A DNA stretch of 7,636 nucleotides from Dehalococcoidia bacterium. Lineage in GTDB: Bacteria > Chloroflexota > Dehalococcoidia > UBA2979. Within the stretch, counting starts at the first letter, position 1; each line of letters opens with the position of its first letter. Made by a program: the position numbers and the translations under genes. Below, one piece after another: positions 4,746-7,636 of this stretch. The stretch is taken from positions 1-7,636 of the forward strand of contig JALOAM010000150.1 in assembly GCA_023228765.1 (NCBI GenBank). Direction: 5' to 3'. The notes beneath the pieces were generated by a model. It ran no database searches and had not been told where the DNA came from. It was given only the letters and a program-made list of their open reading frames with translations.

Positions 4746-6022
4746 CCGAGCGCGCCTTCGAGGGCGCTCGCGTCCACGGGCCCGACGGCGGCGAGGTGCC
4801 AGGACTCGGGGACGATTACGCGGCGGGCGACCTCGGTCACGTCGTCCAGCGTCACGGCGGCAGAGATGGCGAGCGACTCCTCCGGGGTGAGGAGCGGCAT
4901 GCCGAGGATGAGCTGCGAACCGTAGAGCGCGGACACCGCGCGGGTGTCCTCCAGCCGTAGTTGCGTCCGCGAGCGGGCCACGGACTTGGCGCGCTGCAGT
5001 TCGTCGAGGTGGACGGGGATGACAGCCTTCCGGAGCTCACGGCCAGCCTCGGCGACGGCCTCGAGGATCCGCTCGGGATCGACGCCGGAGTAGATGCCGA
5101 ACATCCCCGTGTCGGTCAGCGTCGCCATGTAGGAGTGGATGTCATAGCAGAGCCCGAGTTCCTCGCGGAGCCGCGCGAAGAGCCTTGACGACATGCCCTC
5201 ACCGAGGACGATCGAGAGCAGGTCCAGCGCGTAGCGGGCGTCGTCATGCATCGAGACCGCGCGCATGCCGAGGGAGACGTGGATCTGCTCCAGGTCCTTC
5301 TCGACGACGCGCACCAGCGGGCCGCGCGGCTCGTCCTGGTGCGGGACGAGCGACAGGGGACTGCCGGGCGCCCAGTCACCGAAGTGCTGCACCACCAGCG
5401 CGAGGGCTTCGTCGACGTCGATCGCACCGGCGATCGAGACCACGGTCGCGTTCGGCACGTACTGGCGGCGGTAGTACTCGCGGATGTGGTCGTTCGGCAT
5501 CGCGGTGACGGACGCCTCGGTGCCCGCGATGTCGCGACCGTGCGGCTGGCCCGGCCACAGCATCTCGTCCAGCACGACGCCGACCTGCTCGCTCGGCGAG
5601 TCGTCCACGGCGGCGAGCTCTTCGAGGATCACGCCGCGCTCGCGCTCGATCTCCTCGTCGATGAGGACGGAGTTCCTCAGCAGGTCCGCGAGCAGGTCCA
5701 CGGCGCCGGGGACGTATTCCGGTGTGACCTTCGCGTAGTAGACGGTGAGTTCCCGGTTGGTGGCGGCGTTCATGTTGCCGCCCATCGCGTCGATCTCCAT
5801 CGAGATCTCGAGGGCCTTCGGCCGGCGCTCCGTGCCCTTGAAGCAGAGGTGCTCGAGGAAGTGCGAGAGCCCGGCTTCCTCGACTGTCGCTTCGTAGCGC
5901 GATCCGGCTCCGACGTACACCGAGAGCGCGACCGAGCGCGCGTACGGCATGGGTGTGACGACCACCCGCAGCCCGTTGTCGAGCGTGGTGACGGAGGGCG
6001 CCGCGAGTGCGTCGATCTGCAT
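4733..6022 (-). CDS. M16B family zinc peptidase (processing-peptidase-like)
   Basis: The 429-residue product has the inverted zinc motif HxxEH, HFLEH at 54-58 (ligands His54 and His58, catalytic Glu57), and the third ligand Glu135 in ERGVILEE, 77 residues after His58. FKGTERRP, GGNMNAATNRE (81-91), YVPNATVVSIAG and LREELGLCYDI are further M16 signatures. Its length fits one two-domain half, as in the M16B subfamily (mitochondrial processing peptidase beta, bacterial PqqL-like and YmxG-like enzymes). Such proteins work as homodimers or with an inactive partner; no second M16 gene is nearby, so a homodimer is likely. No signal peptide is seen. Start ATG 6022 follows GGAG by four bases and just precedes the first conserved strand; a start at 6124 would add 34 Arg-rich unconserved residues. 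The gene overlaps the Nudix-like gene. Substrates are probably peptides or unfolded proteins. Confidence 0.9.
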   Translation of the reverse strand: MQIDALAAPSVTTLDNGLRVVVTPMPYARSVALSVYVGAGSRYEATVEEAGLSHFLEHLCFKGTERRPKALEISMEIDAMGGNMNAATNRELTVYYAKVTPEYVPGAVDLLADLLRNSVLIDEEIERERGVILEELAAVDDSPSEQVGVVLDEMLWPGQPHGRDIAGTEASVTAMPNDHIREYYRRQYVPNATVVSIAGAIDVDEALALVVQHFGDWAPGSPLSLVPHQDEPRGPLVRVVEKDLEQIHVSLGMRAVSMHDDARYALDLLSIVLGEGMSSRLFARLREELGLCYDIHSYMATLTDTGMFGIYSGVDPERILEAVAEAGRELRKAVIPVHLDELQRAKSVARSRTQLRLEDTRAVSALYGSQLILGMPLLTPEESLAISAAVTLDDVTEVARRVIVPESWHLAAVGPVDASALEGALGCTA

Positions 6023-6034
6023 ACCGCTCCGAAC

Positions 6035-6060
6035 GAGGTACGCCCGCTCGCGAGTACCTC
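6035..6060. promoter_or_regulatory. Inverted repeat upstream of the M16 peptidase start
   Basis: GAGGTAC (6035-6041) and GTACCTC (6054-6060) are perfect inverted 7-base arms around a 12-base spacer, which itself overlaps the palindrome CTCGCGAG (6047-6054). The repeat ends 12 bases before the ATG at 6022. It could be an operator with half-sites about two helical turns apart, or an mRNA hairpin next to the ribosome site. Confidence 0.4.
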
Positions 6061-6122
6061 GCGCAGTGCGGGGGCGAGTCTGGAGGTTGTGCGCGGGAAG
6101 ACCCTCGCGCGCGTTGCGGGAC

Positions 6123-6150
6123 ATCGTACTGCACGCCCTCGGCGCGCCAA
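6123..6150 (-). promoter_or_regulatory. Candidate promoter for the M16 peptidase operon
   Basis: On the minus strand TTGGCG (6145-6150) and TACGAT (6123-6128) are 16 bases apart, each matching four of six consensus bases. This lies in the 198-base gap after the VOC gene, about 100 bases before the peptidase start. If real, the peptidase, Nudix-like and hydrolase genes form their own unit. Weak evidence. Confidence 0.28.
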
Positions 6151-6220
6151 ACCACCCGAGGCGAGGAGGAGTGGAGAGATGGAGAGGGCTGGTGACCTCT
6201 CTCGCGTGCCCTGTCAGGAG

Positions 6221-6613
6221 TTACACGGGGACATCGCAGGCGATGGCGTGGGTGTTCCACTGGCCGTCGCTGAAGAACGCCATCCACAGCTCGCTCGTCG
6301 GGGTCTTGTTGATCACGTGCGGCTCGCTGACGAACTGCACGCCCTTCGCCCGGAGCGCCTCGTACGCCGCGTGGATGTCCTCCACGCGGAAGTAGAGGAC
6401 GGAGCCGGGGTGGGCGAACTCCTCGCCCTCCGCGATGTCGACGAGGAGGCGCACACCGCCGCAGTCGAAGAACGCGAGGTTGCCCGCCTGGAACAGGAAC
6501 GGCAGTCCGAGGGTGTCGCGGTAGAACGCGACGGCGGAGTCCATCTCCTTCACCGGCATGTTGATCTGCATCAATGGTCCGAGGTTCAACTCAGGGCTCG
6601 CTGGGGAGGTCAT
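6221..6613 (-). CDS. VOC (glyoxalase/bleomycin-resistance/dioxygenase) superfamily protein
   Basis: The 130-residue product has the paired beta-alpha-beta-beta-beta modules of the VOC fold. Module one is QINMPVKEMDSAVAFYRDTLGL (16-37) through LAFFDCGGVRLLV; module two is VLYFRVEDIHAAYEALRAKGV (72-92) through LWMAFFSDGQWNTHAI (109-124). Gln16 and residues near the end of each module occupy usual metal positions, but the common final Glu is not obvious (the end reads NTHAIACD), so the metal set and reaction are uncertain. Members include isomerases, dioxygenases, resistance proteins and non-enzymes. ATG 6613 is chosen for AAGGAG six bases upstream; the frame extending to 6676 would overlap the SDR gene with Arg-rich sequence. 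It follows the SDR gene by 40 bases, so the two are probably co-transcribed and may act on related small molecules. Confidence 0.87.
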   Translation of the reverse strand: MTSPASPELNLGPLMQINMPVKEMDSAVAFYRDTLGLPFLFQAGNLAFFDCGGVRLLVDIAEGEEFAHPGSVLYFRVEDIHAAYEALRAKGVQFVSEPHVINKTPTSELWMAFFSDGQWNTHAIACDVPV

Positions 6614-6653
6614 CGGAGTCTCCTTCCTACGCGTGTCACGTCGGGCACCGCGT

Positions 6654-7433
6654 CTACCTCGCGCGGGCGCCGCCATCGATCGGGTAGATGCCGCCGGTGA
6701 TGAAGGCGGCGTCGTCGGAGCAGAGGAACGCGACGAGGGCTGCGACCTCCTCGGGCGAGCCGATGCGCTGGAGGGCGGCCGCCTGGTTGAAGCGCCCCCG
6801 GCGCTCCGCGATCAGCGCGGGGTCGTCGGTGCCGGTGAGCTGGTCCGCCATCGCCGTGTCGATCGGTGACGGGCAGACGGCGTTCACGCGGATCCCGTCC
6901 CGCCCGAGGGAGAGCGCGGCGGACTTCGTCATGCCGACCACGGCGTGCTTGCTCGCCCCGTACGCGAAGATCGTCGGCGTCCCACCGAGTCCCGCGACCG
7001 ATGCGGTGTTCACGATCGCGCCCCCGCCCGCTCGGGCGATCACCGGCGCCATCGCGCGGAGTCCAAGGAAGACGCCCTTCACGTTCACGGCGATCACCCG
7101 GTCAAAGGCGTCCTCCGGGTAGTCGAGGAGCGAGCGGGTGACCGGCCCGAGGATGCCGGCGTTGTTGAAGAAGTAGTGCGCCGCGCCGAACTCGCGTTCC
7201 ACTGTCTGCGCGTAGCCCTCCACCTGCACGGACTCCGTCACGTCTGCTTCGAGGACGAGCGCCTCCGAGCCTGCCTCGCGGACGGCCTGCGCGCTGACCT
7301 CCAGCGGCGATCCCGGCAGGTCGACGAGGGCGACGCGCGCGCCCTCCGAGGCGAACCGCACCGCCGCTGCGCGCCCGATGCCCTGGGCCGCGCCCGTGAC
7401 GACCGCGACCTTACCGTCGAAGCGTGCTGCCAT
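6654..7433 (-). CDS. Short-chain dehydrogenase/reductase (classical SDR)
   Basis: The 259-residue product is a full-length classical SDR. The cofactor loop TGAAQGIG (13-20), NNAG (90-93) and the tetrad Asn117, Ser145, Tyr158 and Lys162 (YGASK) are all present, and the C-terminal GGIYPIDGGA is typical. Asp38 at the end of the second beta strand favours NAD(H) over NADP(H). Sequence style is that of FabG-like and secondary-alcohol dehydrogenases, but the substrate cannot be inferred; FabG itself is not indicated because no fatty-acid genes are nearby. ATG 7433 has AGGAGGG about five bases upstream. It is the first minus-strand gene after a 71-base divergent gap and is followed after 40 bases by the VOC gene. 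Confidence 0.94.
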   Translation of the reverse strand: MAARFDGKVAVVTGAAQGIGRAAAVRFASEGARVALVDLPGSPLEVSAQAVREAGSEALVLEADVTESVQVEGYAQTVEREFGAAHYFFNNAGILGPVTRSLLDYPEDAFDRVIAVNVKGVFLGLRAMAPVIARAGGGAIVNTASVAGLGGTPTIFAYGASKHAVVGMTKSAALSLGRDGIRVNAVCPSPIDTAMADQLTGTDDPALIAERRGRFNQAAALQRIGSPEEVAALVAFLCSDDAAFITGGIYPIDGGARAR

Positions 7434-7508
7434 CTCGCCCTCCTCGATGCCAGCGCACTATGCCAGACTGCGGGCCGCGCGAGGGGCTCACCGAGGAGGG
7501 CGAGATGG
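7430..7508. repeat. 17-base perfect inverted repeat spanning both divergent starts
   Basis: CGAGGAGGGCGAGATGG occurs on the plus strand at 7492-7508 and, inverted, at 7430-7446. Each copy holds the ribosome site, the ATG and one following base of its gene, so the SDR and the split-barrel gene have identical translation starts in opposite directions. Between them, ATGCCAG is repeated directly at 7447-7453 and 7460-7466. Confidence 0.85.
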
Positions 7509-7636
7509 TCACCTGGGACGAACTGGAGGCGAAACACCTGCTGGCCGAGCGTGCTCGGCGCGAGTGGGCGCAGATCCCGGTCGCGCACCTCGCCACGGTG
7601 CGGCGCGACGGATCGCCGAGGGTCCACCCGGTCTGT
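7505..7636 (+). CDS. Pyridoxamine 5'-phosphate oxidase-like (FMN/F420 split-barrel) protein, N-terminal part
   Basis: An open frame of 44 codons runs from ATG 7505 to the window edge, with GAGGAGGG four bases upstream. The end of the visible part, IPVAHLATVRRDGSPRVHPV, is the hallmark first strands of the pyridoxamine phosphate oxidase-like split barrel (pattern hLATvxxDGxPxvxPv), the fold of FMN- or F420-binding oxidoreductases and some haem-degrading enzymes. About the first 22 residues form a leading helix. Cofactor-determining residues are outside the window, so flavin versus F420 cannot be told. It is divergent from the SDR, with a short shared regulatory region, so co-regulation is possible. 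Confidence 0.82.
   Translation, partial: MVTWDELEAKHLLAERARREWAQIPVAHLATVRRDGSPRVHPVC

Noticed and set aside
6023..6124. 34-residue N-terminal extension of the M16 peptidase
   Set aside because: Arg-rich, not signal-like, and the start at 6022 has its own ribosome site next to the conserved domain.
6151..6220. Terminator after the VOC gene
   Set aside because: Only a pyrimidine-rich tract and weak 5-base complementarity were seen; no stable stem followed by T residues.
5246..6700. 484-codon plus-strand open frame opposite the M16 and VOC genes
   Set aside because: It crosses two well-supported minus-strand genes, shows no domain motif, and its composition (Arg/Asp/Val/His-rich) is that of a frame shadow.
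1..7636. tRNA or rRNA genes
   Set aside because: No cloverleaf with a conserved T-loop and no rRNA-like segments were recognised on either strand.

Overview
The window is very GC-rich (roughly 70% by eye), compact bacterial DNA with strong Shine-Dalgarno sites. Gene content and style (a short MutY-type glycosylase without a Nudix-like tail, an M16B peptidase, VOC, SDR and split-barrel genes, plus GC-rich palindromic intergenic repeats) suggest Chloroflexota, perhaps a Dehalococcoidia-like lineage, with Actinomycetota as the alternative. This placement is an inference; no rRNA or lineage marker is present.

Layout: (1) 1-1094, minus strand: a MutY-like DNA glycosylase followed four bases later by the start of a lipoprotein that runs off the left edge. 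(2) 1095-1243: divergent intergenic region with a small inverted repeat. (3) 1244-2395, plus strand: a metallo-beta-lactamase-fold hydrolase. (4) 2396-2754: a 359-base non-coding stretch holding two REP-like palindromes, five 11-base tandem repeats and a leader hairpin. (5) 2755-3298, plus strand: two small tandem genes, each encoding a protein with one eukaryotic-style C2H2 zinc finger and a charged tail. (6) 3311-3352: a terminator-like perfect palindrome between convergent genes. (7) 3362-7433, minus strand, in transcription order: SDR oxidoreductase, VOC protein, M16B peptidase, degenerate Nudix-like protein, alpha/beta hydrolase. (8) 7505-7636, plus strand: the start of a split-barrel flavoprotein, divergent from the SDR.

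The genes do not form one recognisable pathway. Likely units are mutY-like/lipoprotein, the zinc-finger pair, SDR/VOC, and peptidase/Nudix-like/hydrolase; the peptidase and Nudix-like genes overlap. The two most interesting points are the paired miniature C2H2 zinc-finger proteins, and the MutY-like protein, which keeps the fold, the catalytic Asp and four Fe-S cysteines but has Ala where the catalytic Glu of MutY belongs.
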